Origin: Haliscomenobacter sp. | Lineage (GTDB): Bacteria; Bacteroidota; Bacteroidia; Chitinophagales; Saprospiraceae | DNA: 64,000 nt | Assembly (NCBI GenBank): GCA_016713275.1 | Contig: JADJPL010000003.1 | Span: 186,001-250,000 of the forward strand | Direction: 5' to 3' | Part shown: positions 43,669 to 54,906 of the stretch, one piece after another | Layout: each line of letters starts with the position of its first letter | How positions within the stretch are numbered: position 1 is the stretch's first letter | The notes under the pieces: generated by a model | What the model was told of the DNA's origin: nothing | Databases searched by the model: none | The model's input: the letters and a program-made list of their open reading frames with translations, nothing else | Translations under genes and position numbers: made by a program

Positions 43669-46600
43669 CTATTGTTCGTTACAGCCTTCCGGCCGGGTTT
43701 CGGTCAGGTACAGATTCACTTGCTCTCCGACATTTAATTTTAATCCGGCGGTGAATTCCGGCTCCTGCTTGTACACAAACAGCCCGGGCGAGGCCTCGCC
43801 CGGGGCAAAGACAGACCCTACGACCAACTGGCTGCTGCGCAGCAAAAAGGCCGCTTCCTCATACGTAAGGCACACGAGATTGGGAATGTCTACCGTACCG
43901 GTATTGCGGATAGAAACCACGAAATCGATCGTGCTGCCTTTAGGGACGTCTACGCCCCGCTTCAGGTCGGCTGCCGAGATCCGTTGCCCATCGAAAATGA
44001 GATACAGGATGGTGTTGTCTTCCAGATCGGCATTGAACTCCCTGGTTTTTATCCGGGCATTAATGCCCAGGCGGCTGAGCTTTTTGCTGTATTGCTCGTA
44101 GTCGTCGTTGCCCCCGACCAGATTGGGCAGCGGAACTTCCGGAGGGGTCCCGGAGCTTATCGTCAGATAGATATTGCGGTTTTTCTTAATCCTGGATGCC
44201 GGTTTGGGGATTTGGTCCAGAATGGTATTCGGGGCTTTCCCAACGATGTATGCGGAATCGTTGACTACCACATCGAAGCTCCTGGCTCTGGCCTTTCTTT
44301 TGGCCTCCCGGAACGACATGCCCCGGTAATCCTGCACTTCCACCGACTGCCCGTGGTGGGTATACCAATTCAGCGACGCGTTCAGGAGGAGAAACGACAC
44401 CCCTCCCAGGAGTACCAGAGCGACCAGGTTTTTCAGGAAAATGGCGGAACTGATAAAGAACCAGAAATCCCAGGCCATATCTTTTATCATGCCGATAATG
44501 CCGGTAGATGGCAACTCCGGAAGTTTTCTGCCGGGTTTCGAAGGGGGAGAGGGAGTAGGTTCCATAGAGGCTTCAGATGTTTGCTCCCTGTTGGTTTCGA
44601 AAGGTTCTTCCGGCGCAGCGGAAGAAACGAAGGGAGAGGTATAGGAAATAAGGCGCTCCGTTTGGGCTTCTTTGTGAAGGGCCGTCCAACGGTTGCGTTC
44701 AAATGCATCGCCGACCAAGCGGGAGAGCGTCTCCCCCGGATACTGGTCCTTGTGCAGCAGTTGGGTGATCAAAGGGTCCTCCGGGGCCCAGCCGGGAAAG
44801 GGATGGATATCTTCCAACAAGACTTCCATGCGGTCGTCTTCGTAGATCCGAACGAGGAGGTCCAGTTCCGCCGGGCCGAACAGCCCTGTCATCCGGATTG
44901 CTTTCTCCGCGTGGCTTTTCAAGGTATTGGAAAACAACAGATGGGAAGACGCGGATTCGGAGAATCTGACGGGTTGGTCTGGCCGCTGCCCATCGGAAAG
45001 GCTTAGATGACCAGCGCCTTGCGCATACCATGGCGCCTTGCGCGCCAGCGGCGCCAGAACCTCTACCTGCAGGTTTCCTTCTTTATCCAGCCAGCTGATC
45101 GCGCCAACGTGGAGGGGAAGGAAATAGTCCGCATTTTTCGGATGGGCGACTTCCTGGAACAGGACCTGGTCGCTCCGGGGAACGGTTTGGCCCGGCTTGA
45201 GCCGGAGGATTTTTCGAAATTCTACCCCCTCCGCATGTTCCGGCCGGAAACTCAGGCGCGTGAATGCTTCCAGTTCCTGGCGCTGACGAAGGACCAACGT
45301 ATCAAAATGAGGATGTTCTTCAATAGATCGGGCTAAAAACGGGTACGTGAAACAGCTTTCCACTCGTTGGAAAAACGCGGACGCGTGCGCTTCAAACTCC
45401 GGTTTGGCCAACAACAGAAATTCCGGCGTCTTCAAAGCGCCTTGACGTTGAAATAAACGGAGGCGTTGATGCCGGCTGGCTGCCACGGTAGCCGTACCGG
45501 AAACAGGACCGGTAAACGGCATGCGCATGGTTTCCAGTTCGCGTTGCAACGCCCCTCCTGCCGGGCCGAAACCGGCAGCAATTACCACGCCTGCGGCCAG
45601 TCGGGGCAAATCGGCCAGCGCCAGAGGCCCCGTATTCCATGGCTTGGATTTCGAAGCCGCGAGCTGAAACTTTTTGAGCGATTCATCGGGTTCCAGAACC
45701 CCTGTTTGCAGGCTCCAAAACCCATAGAGGGCGGGAATATCAAGGGAAATGGCGCCCGAAGTTGAATCCAGCGCAACGGGAATCGGAACATAATCGCCCA
45801 GGGCAGCAAGGTATTGGACGATCTGCCGGGCGGTTTCCGGAACCCGGTTTCCAGGGCTTGGATCAGGGGAATAGAGCACGGCAATATTCGGACCAGCGGT
45901 TTTTTGAGCCCAAAGTTCGTTGAGAAAGCTTTGCAACCCTCGGTAACTCATCTCGGAAGGCCGTTCGGTCAGGCGCTCCCGCAAAGAGGTCCGGATCAAT
46001 AAGGTAATCCAGTCGGTAGGGCTTAATCCAATCCGGGGACCAGACTGAAAAAACGGACTATCCGGAGTAAACGCTGGAAGGATTTCCAGCCGATGGAAGA
46101 AGATATTCCCATGGATATCGACGATGCCGGAGGCCAGGCCAAAACTTGGCATGCCGCATGCAGCGAAAAAGGCGGCCCCAGCGCTGCGGATACTTTCCGA
46201 TGTTTCGGGATCGAAATCGGCAAGCGGCAGCCCGGTTTCCTGCAAGCTCTCCGACGGCCTGACAGGAAGGAAAGCTGTAGCCGCTTGATCCTCATTCTGC
46301 ACCAGAGCGAGATGGAAGGGTTCGCCCATCAGCCGGGATTCGAACATGACCCGTTCGGAGGGCAGCCGGCTTTTCAGGCTGCACGTTTCCCCTTCATACG
46401 CGGAGTCATTAGCCAGACGGTTGAGGAAGTGGAGGAGCTCTTCCGGATGCCGGATCAAGGCGGTTTCCTTAGCAATCGAAGCCTCGACCGGGAAACCCAG
46501 CCCCGCCCGGAGGTCGGTCAGGTAGCGGATATGGTCGGCTCGGTCAAAACTTCCCATAGACTGCCAACGGGCAATCGGGATACGTTCGATGAAAAAAGCC

Positions 46601-47286
46601 GATTCAACCGCTTCCTGGAAGCCTTCGAGTCCGGTTTCTTCGTCTATAAGCGAAGCTTTTCCAGGGTCGGAAGCAGGGAAAACCTGAAAGGGCAGCCCTA
46701 AATAGTTTATAGTCTGTTGAAAAACCTGTCCTGGGCTTCGGCCTGACCAATCCTCCCCGGCGAGCGTCTGAAAGGCTGGAAAAGGGATGCCTTTTTCCTT
46801 CATGATCCCGCGCTGGAGCAAAGGATCGGCATGGTACTTGCAGATCCTCGGGCTGCTGCCGGTGTAGGGGATGCGCAAAGCGTCCAGTTCGGCTTGCAGC
46901 TGGCCGTCGGCGCCGTACGTTCCGTGCAAGGCAATGACAGCCAGGTTCACCAGTTGAGTCAACTCTTCGGGAGCGATCCGGCGGCCTGTTTTTTCCACTA
47001 CCCGGTCGTATTCTTCGTCGGGCAGGTCGCCAAGACTTTCTTCGTAAATCGGAAAACCCAAGTGCGTTGGCGGCAACAGGTCCTGGGGAGGGAAAAAAGC
47101 TTGCAGGGAAGGTTGGAAAAGCAATTTCCAGTCCAGCAGCAAAAATTGGCGGCGGCTGTCCACGAAAAGCGGAACGGGCTCGAACAAGGTTCGGTCGAGG
47201 TGTAAAAAATATGTCCTTCCGCTGGCAAACGACTGCTCGCGCTGCCTGGAAGGACCTCCCATAAAAATGCCGACCTTGATTTTCAT
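43669..47286 (-). CDS. Fusion of two degenerate D-Ala-D-Ala ligase-like modules, a membrane helix and PASTA domains
   Basis: A 1205-residue protein starting at ATG 47286 (a TTG five codons upstream is unlikely). Module 1 (about 1-440) follows the Ddl fold: IFMGGPSRQREQS near 7-19, ALHGTYGADGQLQAELDALR near 119-138, PYTGSSPRICKYHADPLL near 140-157, and the C-terminal RLEILPAFTPDSPFF near 399-413. Module 2 (about 465-880) repeats the pattern more weakly (GPAGGALQREL near 574-584; MRMPFTGPVSG near 588-597). A membrane helix spans about 944-972, and three PASTA-like domains fill about 980-1205. The active-site Glu corresponding to E. coli DdlB Glu15 is Gln, and positions corresponding to Asp257, Glu270 and Asn272 appear as Ser, Arg and Glu, so catalysis is unlikely. 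The protein probably senses cell-wall precursors, with modules in the cytoplasm and PASTA outside. The alignments are by eye. Confidence 0.85.
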   Translation of the reverse strand: MKIKVGIFMGGPSRQREQSFASGRTYFLHLDRTLFEPVPLFVDSRRQFLLLDWKLLFQPSLQAFFPPQDLLPPTHLGFPIYEESLGDLPDEEYDRVVEKTGRRIAPEELTQLVNLAVIALHGTYGADGQLQAELDALRIPYTGSSPRICKYHADPLLQRGIMKEKGIPFPAFQTLAGEDWSGRSPGQVFQQTINYLGLPFQVFPASDPGKASLIDEETGLEGFQEAVESAFFIERIPIARWQSMGSFDRADHIRYLTDLRAGLGFPVEASIAKETALIRHPEELLHFLNRLANDSAYEGETCSLKSRLPSERVMFESRLMGEPFHLALVQNEDQAATAFLPVRPSESLQETGLPLADFDPETSESIRSAGAAFFAACGMPSFGLASGIVDIHGNIFFHRLEILPAFTPDSPFFQSGPRIGLSPTDWITLLIRTSLRERLTERPSEMSYRGLQSFLNELWAQKTAGPNIAVLYSPDPSPGNRVPETARQIVQYLAALGDYVPIPVALDSTSGAISLDIPALYGFWSLQTGVLEPDESLKKFQLAASKSKPWNTGPLALADLPRLAAGVVIAAGFGPAGGALQRELETMRMPFTGPVSGTATVAASRHQRLRLFQRQGALKTPEFLLLAKPEFEAHASAFFQRVESCFTYPFLARSIEEHPHFDTLVLRQRQELEAFTRLSFRPEHAEGVEFRKILRLKPGQTVPRSDQVLFQEVAHPKNADYFLPLHVGAISWLDKEGNLQVEVLAPLARKAPWYAQGAGHLSLSDGQRPDQPVRFSESASSHLLFSNTLKSHAEKAIRMTGLFGPAELDLLVRIYEDDRMEVLLEDIHPFPGWAPEDPLITQLLHKDQYPGETLSRLVGDAFERNRWTALHKEAQTERLISYTSPFVSSAAPEEPFETNREQTSEASMEPTPSPPSKPGRKLPELPSTGIIGMIKDMAWDFWFFISSAIFLKNLVALVLLGGVSFLLLNASLNWYTHHGQSVEVQDYRGMSFREAKRKARARSFDVVVNDSAYIVGKAPNTILDQIPKPASRIKKNRNIYLTISSGTPPEVPLPNLVGGNDDYEQYSKKLSRLGINARIKTREFNADLEDNTILYLIFDGQRISAADLKRGVDVPKGSTIDFVVSIRNTGTVDIPNLVCLTYEEAAFLLRSSQLVVGSVFAPGEASPGLFVYKQEPEFTAGLKLNVGEQVNLYLTETRPEGCNEQ

Positions 47287-47348
47287 ACCCGGAGCTGACA
47301 ATTTGCCGCCAAGCTACAAAAAAGCGCGCAATTGCCGCATGCCCAAGC

Positions 47349-50300
47349 CTAATGCTGTACGGCAATCTTGTAGATTCGCTGCCGGGAACCGGTTTTTACC
47401 CGAAGAAGGTAAAGCCCGGAAGGGAGCCCGGCAGTAGACACCTCGGCCCGTGTTTGGCCTTTGGGAAGCGTCGCCCGGCGTATTCCCTGGCCCTGTAGAT
47501 GGACGAGTTCCAACAGGCCGTCTTCCGGAAAAGGTTGATCCCATACCACATAAACAACAGCATCCGCCGGATTGGGATAAAGCCGGAGTTCCTCGGGCGC
47601 CCTTATGTCCTCCACCCCTACTACCGCATTGGGGTCGATCGCGATGGTGAATTTTTTCGTGGAAATAAATCCTCCTTTGCCGTTTTCTACCACGAAGGTG
47701 AACCCATCCTCCTTTTCCGGGCCGTTCCCATGCGTATAGCTCAGGCTAAAGGTGTTGATGGTTTCCTGCGTAAACTGGTCGCCGGCGGTCAGGGCAACCC
47801 GTTCGCTTTTAGCTGCCCTTTGGCGGGAGGGCGGACGATAGTGAACCGGAGTTGATTCGCTGGGGTGGACGCATCCGTCGCCAAAAGCTCGGCCTGCGTG
47901 AGGGGGTTGGTTTGCCCCGGAGGAACTTTCAGGGTGTCATTTATCGCCAGCACAGGAGGAGGAGCGGTTTGGGTGGAACAGAATTCGAGTTTCCAGGACT
48001 CCAGCGCGCCTGGGCTAAGGCTTTCGTTTCGGAGCATGGCCACTTTTAGTATCCACACCCCCTGAATGTTTTCGCCTTTGAACGCCGACAACATTTGGTT
48101 GGGCCGGAAGACAATTCCATCGTCTGGAGGACAAACCCCGCTGCCGGTTACCGCTTGCGGCGCTTCGTCGTCGAATCCGATCAATAATTTGCTGGTGAGG
48201 GCGCAATGCCCGTTGTACATCACGACTTCTGTGCCTTTGGGACTAACCAGGCTGATCCTGAGATTGCGGACGTATTCTTTATTGATCTTGACCAGAGGAA
48301 GGTTCACGTCGCTCAGGATGCCGGATTGGCTCACCGTGATCCTGGATTCGATGGTTGGCGTCCCGGCTCCGGCGATATTGACGGGAGTGTTGTTTTCCAG
48401 CGTGGTACAGCTAACGGTGGCGGTATGGAAGGTAAACGGATCGACAAAAGGCGCCGCTCCGCACAGGTTGACCGGCTGCACCCTCCAGAAATAGAGCCGG
48501 TTGTTCTCCAAAAGCACGCTGGGCTGGAACGTATTGCCGGTGATACTTTCCTGTCTGGCGAGGACGGTATTTCCAAACCGGGGGCTGGTCGCCAGTTCCA
48601 GGTTATAACTTGCCGCATTGGAAACGGGGGTCCAGCTTAGTGGGGTAGACAACACAATGCCGGGGCTTCCGTCAGCAGGGGAGAGCAGGGCAAGACCGGA
48701 AAAGTCGTTGGACAATGTAGCGGCGCTCACGGTGCGTTCGATCGTCGGGCCCCCTTGAGCGCTTGCCCGGATAACGAGATCCAGCGTGTCGTTGGCGGTG
48801 TTGGCCAGCGTGATGGTAAGCACGCTGCTGTCGCCGGGCTGAATGGGGTTTTTACTGAATTGAAACACACTTCCCTGAGGCAGTGGCGTGGTCAGTTCGA
48901 GTTGAAGCGGGGCGTTGAAGGCCATCAGCCGGGTGCTGTAGATGGTGTATTTCAGCGGGTTAGGCTGGCAATGCAAGGGCTCCGTATAGGGGTTAACCGT
49001 GAGGGCGTACCCCGGAGTGGTGGTTTGGACAATAGAAAAATGGGCGTTTGAAATGTCGAAAAAGATATTATCCGCCGCTTCTACTTTGATCCGTGCGCTT
49101 TCGGTAATAATGCCGGGCACGGTGATCTGTGCGGAGCCGGTATTGCGCGCATTCTGAGCCAGCAGGTAAGGATAGGTAAGCCCGCCATCCACCGAAAGCC
49201 GGATGTGGACATACCGGCAATTGACCGGAGCGAGATCGGTTTTGGCGACATCCCAGGTAACGGTTTGGGTGGAGCCGGTTATCCAGGTTATTCCTTCCTG
49301 GGTTGGAGCGGTAACGAGAAACGGACCCGCTTTGTCGGTGACATCGAATTGGGTCTGAGCCCAAACGACGCCCGCTCCTCCGGGGTGGTTGTCGCGGACG
49401 GTGCAGCGAAAGGTCAGTTTGCGCGCATAGGCAGGAAGGACCTCCCGCTTGTCTTTTTCGTTGTTTACCAGCGCGCTGATCCGGGGGATGGTCCGAACGG
49501 GGTTCGTATTGGGCCGGAACGACCGGAAGAGGGGGGAAGAAAAGGAGGCTTCTCCCAGCGGGGTAGTGGGGCCCGTGTCGTATTGCTCCCAGCAATAGGT
49601 AAGCGGGTCTCCGTCGGCATCGGTAGCGGAAGCTTCGAGTTGGAACGGTGTGCTAACCGGAATGGCGAACGACTTGGGGTATTTCAAGGCGATCACTGGG
49701 GCTCGGTTTTGGGTTGGAACGATCGTGGCGCAGGTATTTCCCTGGCCTTTTCTGCTGAAGGCATAAAAATCGTCGAGAGACCCCACGTGGTAATAATCGT
49801 CGGAAGCGCTTTGCACGTTATCCGAGCCGCATCCGCCCGCATAGGACATAATGGTGCTGCCGCTGCCGGGTTCGAAGGCGTCGTCGACGTCGTACTGGCT
49901 GGAATAATCGGGGCAGCTGTTCCAGCTGTGGGCGCAGGAAAACTGGTGCCCGAGTTCGTGCGCCATGATCTGGACGGCGATGAACTCTACACTGTTGGTG
50001 AAGTGACAGGTGACGCCGGCTCCTTTTTCCGCGCCGCAGGCGCTGGCGTAGCGGGCAATCCCGCCAATGCTGTTAGAGCAGCTCAGGGTGAACACGTGCC
50101 CCAGATCATAGGCGGAAGCCCCGATCACCTGGTTGAGGACGAGGGTGTTTTGGCCGAGTAGGGAGGGCGCGTTGTCCGCAGAAATAAACGGATCGGTCGA
50201 GCCGTTGAGATAGATCAGGGTGTCGTTGTTGGCGATCAACTGAAGGCGGATAGCGGTCTCTTTTTCAAAGATCTGATTCACCCGGTTGATGGAAGTGACC

Positions 50301-51016
50301 ATGGAGGCCAGCACGGCGGTTTTATTTCCTCCTTTGGCTTGTCCGTATTCTCCGGTGCATGCCAGGGCCAGGCGGTAGGTTCTCAGTTCGACCGTCTCTT
50401 CCTCAGCATCCCGCAGGTTGAAGGCCGATCGGTTGGTAGCCTCTTCCGGCAGGTCGCGCGACAGGTTCAGCGGGGCGTCCGTCACGCCGCAATGCGGGAT
50501 TTCCTGCCCCTCCGGAAATTGAAGGTCGCGGGTATAATAGGCGGAATAAAAATCTCTTTGGCCATCGGCCAGCGGGTCGATGTAAAAGAGCCCTTTGGGC
50601 GAAACGACGGCCCCGTGAAATCCGGCAGGGGTAATGTCCAGACGGGCCGTGAGTTCGGGCCGCTGGAGGCCTTGCGCGAGAAAGGTCTGGATTTGCGGAT
50701 ACCGGGCGCCCAGCTCCGGCGCCATCACCGGCGAACGGACCACTCGGAACCATTCTGTTCCCCCTTCTGGAAGCGGCAACAGGAACGCCAATTCACTTGT
50801 TTTGGCGCCTTCTAATGGAGCTCTGCGGAGCAGCGACTCGGCGCGCTGCACGTCCAGTTGTAGCAGCCGGTACCGGGATGCGGCAAGCGACATGCCGGTC
50901 CCCCGGGGCAAAACGATCGATTCCAGCGAAACATCTTCCCAGAGGTTGATGGGGCTTTGGGCGAAAGAGGCAGAAATTGGCAGCGCGACAATCAGCAAGG
51001 CGAGGAGGGTTCTCAT
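47349..51016 (-). CDS. T9SS metalloprotease with reprolysin domain, P-domain and type A sorting signal, one frameshift
   Basis: About 1222 residues after repair. Signal peptide MRTLLALLIVALPISASFAQ, a propeptide region and a reprolysin/ADAM-like catalytic domain with the zinc motif AHELGHQFSCAHSW and a Met-turn (STIMSYAGGCGSDN). Then fibronectin-like and Ig-like domains (LKYPKSFAIPVSTPFQLEAS), a subtilisin-type P-domain (LRISLVSPKGTEVVMYNGHC, IQGVWILKVAMLRNESLSPG) and the C-terminal sorting domain (RLYPNPADAVVYVVWDQPFP, GLPSGLYLLRVKTGSR). The frame breaks in CCC 47798-47800; an extra G gives KANGVALTAGDQFTQE and joins the halves. Such proteases degrade proteins outside the cell. Confidence 0.88.
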
Positions 51017-51126
51017 ATTGGACCGGCTTTATTCAGGGAAACAAAGATCGGAAATTTCCCATCCGGTTCGGGCAAAAGTTTCGCAATTTGGCTGACAAGG
51101 TTTCCGAACCTGGCGCGAGGGCGGGC

Positions 51127-54100
51127 TTAAAACACCGCCGTTACCTGCACGCTTCCGGTGTGCACGACCGCATTCGTTCCCGTTTTGCGCCCGTCGTACG
51201 TCAGGCGGAGTTGGAGGCTTCGGTTGAGCTGGCGGTCTGCGTTCAGGCTCCATAGCCAGTTGGCGCCGGTCTGAAGGCCGTTGAGGATGGCAAAAGCGGC
51301 GGGAGACCGCTTGTTGCCCGTCAGGTCAATGCTGGTATAGGAAAGACGAAGGCGGTAGGACGTATTTCCTTTGGGATTGTAGGTGTGTTCGGTGCTGAAT
51401 TCTTTGGAAATAGCCCGAAGGGGTTCTACTGGAAGCAGGTTCTCGTCTTGCTGATACCGGAAGCTGGCTTGGGCCCGGTACGTTTGCACGGGCAGCCAGG
51501 ATGCCTGGGCTTCCAGTCGGTAGAACCGCAGTTCGTAGTCGCGGAGGTTGAAAAATTCCGAGTCGCTGAGCTTGGTACCTTCCGAGCCTTGCAGGCGCAG
51601 GGTCCATTGCTTGGCCCAATTCCAGCGGAGTTGGAGGGTTTGGTCCTGCAGTTCCCGGAGTTCGAATCCTGTCGTTTGGGCCTGTTTGCTGAAGGTATGC
51701 TGCCGGGTCCATTGGAGTTCCCATTTGGGGTGGGCGCGGTTGAGAGCGATGGATTGCCGGATCCCGGCGTTCAAGGCTACGATGGCGGTGTCGGAAGGAT
51801 CGTAGGCAAGGCGGAAACCGGGAAACCCTTTGCCTCCGGCCTGGTTTTTTTGCTGAATCCGCCAGGAGAATTGCCCGGAGAGCTTGCTGAGGATTTTGGA
51901 AACTGGTTTGGCCGGAGATTTCCAGAGCGCGCGGGGTTCAATCTGGAGGTTTTGGTTGAGTTGCGAATAGTCGGTCCGGATAAATTGAGCACTGACGGTA
52001 GCTATCCGGATATAGTCGGCCAGGTCCTGGAAGGGAGCGATTTCCATTTCATAGGGCTGGATGACGCCGTCGTTGTTGTACAGGGAGTCTTGCCAGATAT
52101 AGGCGCCTTCCCCCGGGGCCACTTTGATATAGGTAAACTCCAGGCGGGGCTCTTGCCCGGACCCCAGTTCGTACACGGTATTGGACCTGAAAAATCCTTT
52201 TCCCCCATTCAGGTTGGCGTCGAGACGCCCCAGTAGGGTATTGCGCTGGGGGTCCAGTCCGGTGGCGAGGAGCGTATCGGCGCGCAGGTTGCGGAACCGG
52301 AGATTCCCGCTGATCCGGGCTTTTTGCTGCCGCTGCCATTGACCGGTAAGGGAATAATCGCGGGAGCGTATCGCGGCTTTCCAAACCCCATGTTGCGGGA
52401 GCCAGTCCTGGCGCTGACTTGCCTGCACCTGCATCGCCCAGGTTTTATCTTTGGGGCTTTCCCATCCTGCCTGCGTATTCCAAAAGGCGAAACTCCCCTG
52501 GAGCAGGCTGTCGGACGCCGGTTGTTTCCGGGCATTTTGCTCGCCTTCGGCGAGCAGAAACACCGTCCATCCTCCGATGCGGGGAAAGGCTTTGCGTATT
52601 TCCAGATTCGGTCGCAAAAACCGGTTGGTTTCGCCTTCTTTTTGGGCATCGAGCAGGCGGACGTTGCCCAGAAATTCCCAGGTTTTAGGGCGGAGCGACC
52701 AATCCAGCCGGTGTTGTTCGCCCCGATAGATGTCCCCCCTGAGGAAGGATTGAAAGGCGTATCCGGTTTGGCCCAGTTGGGGGTGCTCCAGACGCGCTTC
52801 GCCCCGAGCCAGGAACTCCCTGGCTGGTACGGTTGTTCCCTGGCCCAGAAAATCGGCAAGGCTCCAGTCTCTCAGGAATTCCGGGTTGCGGTAGGGGTTG
52901 ATGGGCTGGAAATCCGGGTGCAGGATTTCCATCGACAGATTGGAAGACAAAAGCCACCCTGCGGGGCGGTCGCTCAGGCGAAAGCGCTTTTGGAAGCGGG
53001 TTAACGCCGCCCATCCCCAGTCGTTGGTATGGCCGAGGGGAGAAAGGCGGTTGCGGTCCAGGTGGCTGAGCGCCACCTCTGTCACCCAGCTGCCTTGCCG
53101 GCCGAGGGTCCATTCCTGGCCCAGGGTGAACAGTTGTTGCTGCTGCGGAGGGGCAAGCCGGACGACGGGCTCGTACTCCCCTTGGGGCAAGCAGGTGAGC
53201 GGGTCGGGTCCAACCCACTCGAAGATCCGCTCGTTGGCGGTTTGTTGGGGTGCGAGCCTGTAGTTCCCCTTACCTTGCCCCAGGAAGGTGAACCTGGCAA
53301 TTGCTCTGGCATCTTCCGGGTTGGTGGAATAAACCAGGATGGAGTCCTGGCGTCCGCACGGACCCAGGGTATCGCGAAAGGCGTAAAACACCCGGGAAGG
53401 GGTGAAGGCTTGGGACAACTGGAGTCCTGAGATCAGGGCTTTTTCGGGGTCGTCGCCTGCTGCCGAAAGGATTTCGCGGTCTGCGAGGCTGAGTTCCAGG
53501 TTGGCGGTCGGGGTGCGGCTGTCCTGGCGGCTATAGGCGTTGAAATAGGCTTTGAACTGCTTACCGGCATATCCGGAATGCAGGGCGTACACGCTGCGGA
53601 CGAAATTCTGGTCGGCGTATTCGTATTCGACAGCTACCCGGCTTTCCCTGGTGATGAGGCGTTTGGCGGTGAACTGCAGCTCGCCCCGGTTGTAGTCGAT
53701 GACATAATCCTGATCCGCTCCCGCTGCAGGAGTTCCCCGTTGAGCCAAACGCGCTCGGTTCCAGCCAGAATGACGATGAAGCGCTCGCCCTCTCCTCCTT
53801 GCAACGGGTAGGGGCCTTGGTTTCCTTCCTGGGCCGGCAGGGTGTAGCGGGTGAATTTACCCCTGGCTATGGCGAAAGCCGCGCTGTGGCGCCACTTATC
53901 TTGTTGGTGGAGACGGACTTGCCCGCCCTGAAGGCGGTTATAGTACTGCAAAAAATAGCCGTTTTCCGGCCGGAGGTCGTAATCCCCTGCAGTGATCTCG
54001 GCGTTTCGGCGTTTGATCTGGACAAAAACCCGGTCGAACTCCCGGAGTTGCAGGGAGTTCCCTTCCGGCTGCAGGGGAAGGTTTTCGTCGGAAATTGCCG

Positions 54101-54641
54101 CCCGGATTTCCATCCCATCGCCCAGGTCTCCGGAAAGCTGGAGGTTGAAGCTGGAGTTCAGGGCCAGGTCCTGGGTATTGCCCAGGGCGATTCCCCGGGT
54201 AAAACTTCCGCTGTAGTCCATTTTCCGGAAGTTGATGGATGGATCGGGCTCAGAATAAGGCGCATAGCGGTATCCCAGCGCCAAATCTTGCCGGGCAGTA
54301 TCCAGCAGGGCGCTATCCAGTAGAAAACGCGGTTGCGTCAGCCAGTCAGGAAATAATCGATAGCGGACCACGACGGGGAAGCCGATTGGAAGGGTGTTTG
54401 CCTTCCAATAAAGCACCCCGTTGTTATAATCGTAAAAAGCGCCCGAGAGGATTTTTCCGGAAGATAATTCCCAAACCTGGACCGAACCGGGAATGAGGGA
54501 AGCGGAATCGGGAAGGGGAAGTGGGGAAAGATCGTAGGTTACGATGCGCTTCCAATTGGCCCCAGCCCCTTTTTCCTGGGCATTTAGGCAAGCCGAAACC
54601 AGAATAAAAAGAATCCCCCACGCTGCTGGCCGGCAAAACAT
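51127..54641 (-). CDS. Large outer-membrane-like protein, one frameshift
   Basis: About 1172 residues. N-terminal signal peptide (MFCRPAAWGILFILVSACLN...), then segments such as SVQVWELSSGKILSGAFYDY, VLYWKANTLPIGFPVVVRYR and the conserved phrase ERVWLNGELLQRG. The frame breaks at CCC 53720-53722; restoring one base gives RGADQDYVIDYNRGELQFTA and continues through ESRVAVEYEYADQNFVRSVY and long beta-rich sequence to VHTGSVQVTAVF. This is typical of a family of large Bacteroidota outer-membrane beta-barrel proteins of unknown function. I do not recognise a specific name; the barrel-like ending with Phe supports outer-membrane location. It is encoded 110 bases upstream of the metalloprotease gene on the same strand. 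Confidence 0.7.
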
Positions 54642-54799
54642 AAAAAATTTTTGAATATATACTCAATTTACCGCATTAATCATAAAAAGTACTGGAATAG
54701 AACGAAAAAACCGCGTACATTTGTTGCACTTCCAATCTGAGCTTTGAGAGGCTTCCTCCACAATACCATTGCGCGAGTATAATTGTTTTGCCTTAAGCA

Positions 54800-54859
54800 C
54801 AATGAAAACCAGACAATGACAAAAGCATCCTGCTTTTTGTCCTTGTCTGGTTTTCATTG
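54800..54859. terminator. Strong hairpin upstream of the peroxidase gene
   Basis: Inverted repeat with arms of about 28 bases (CAATGAAAACCAGACAA... and ...TTGTCTGGTTTTCATTG) and a small loop. It lies between divergent genes and 48 bases before the peroxidase ATG at 54907. It may be a leader structure or attenuator for that gene rather than a simple terminator. Confidence 0.55.
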
Positions 54860-54906
54860 AATTCCTATTTTTCCGTCCGTTTTGATCATAACAAATTAAA
54901 AAGACC

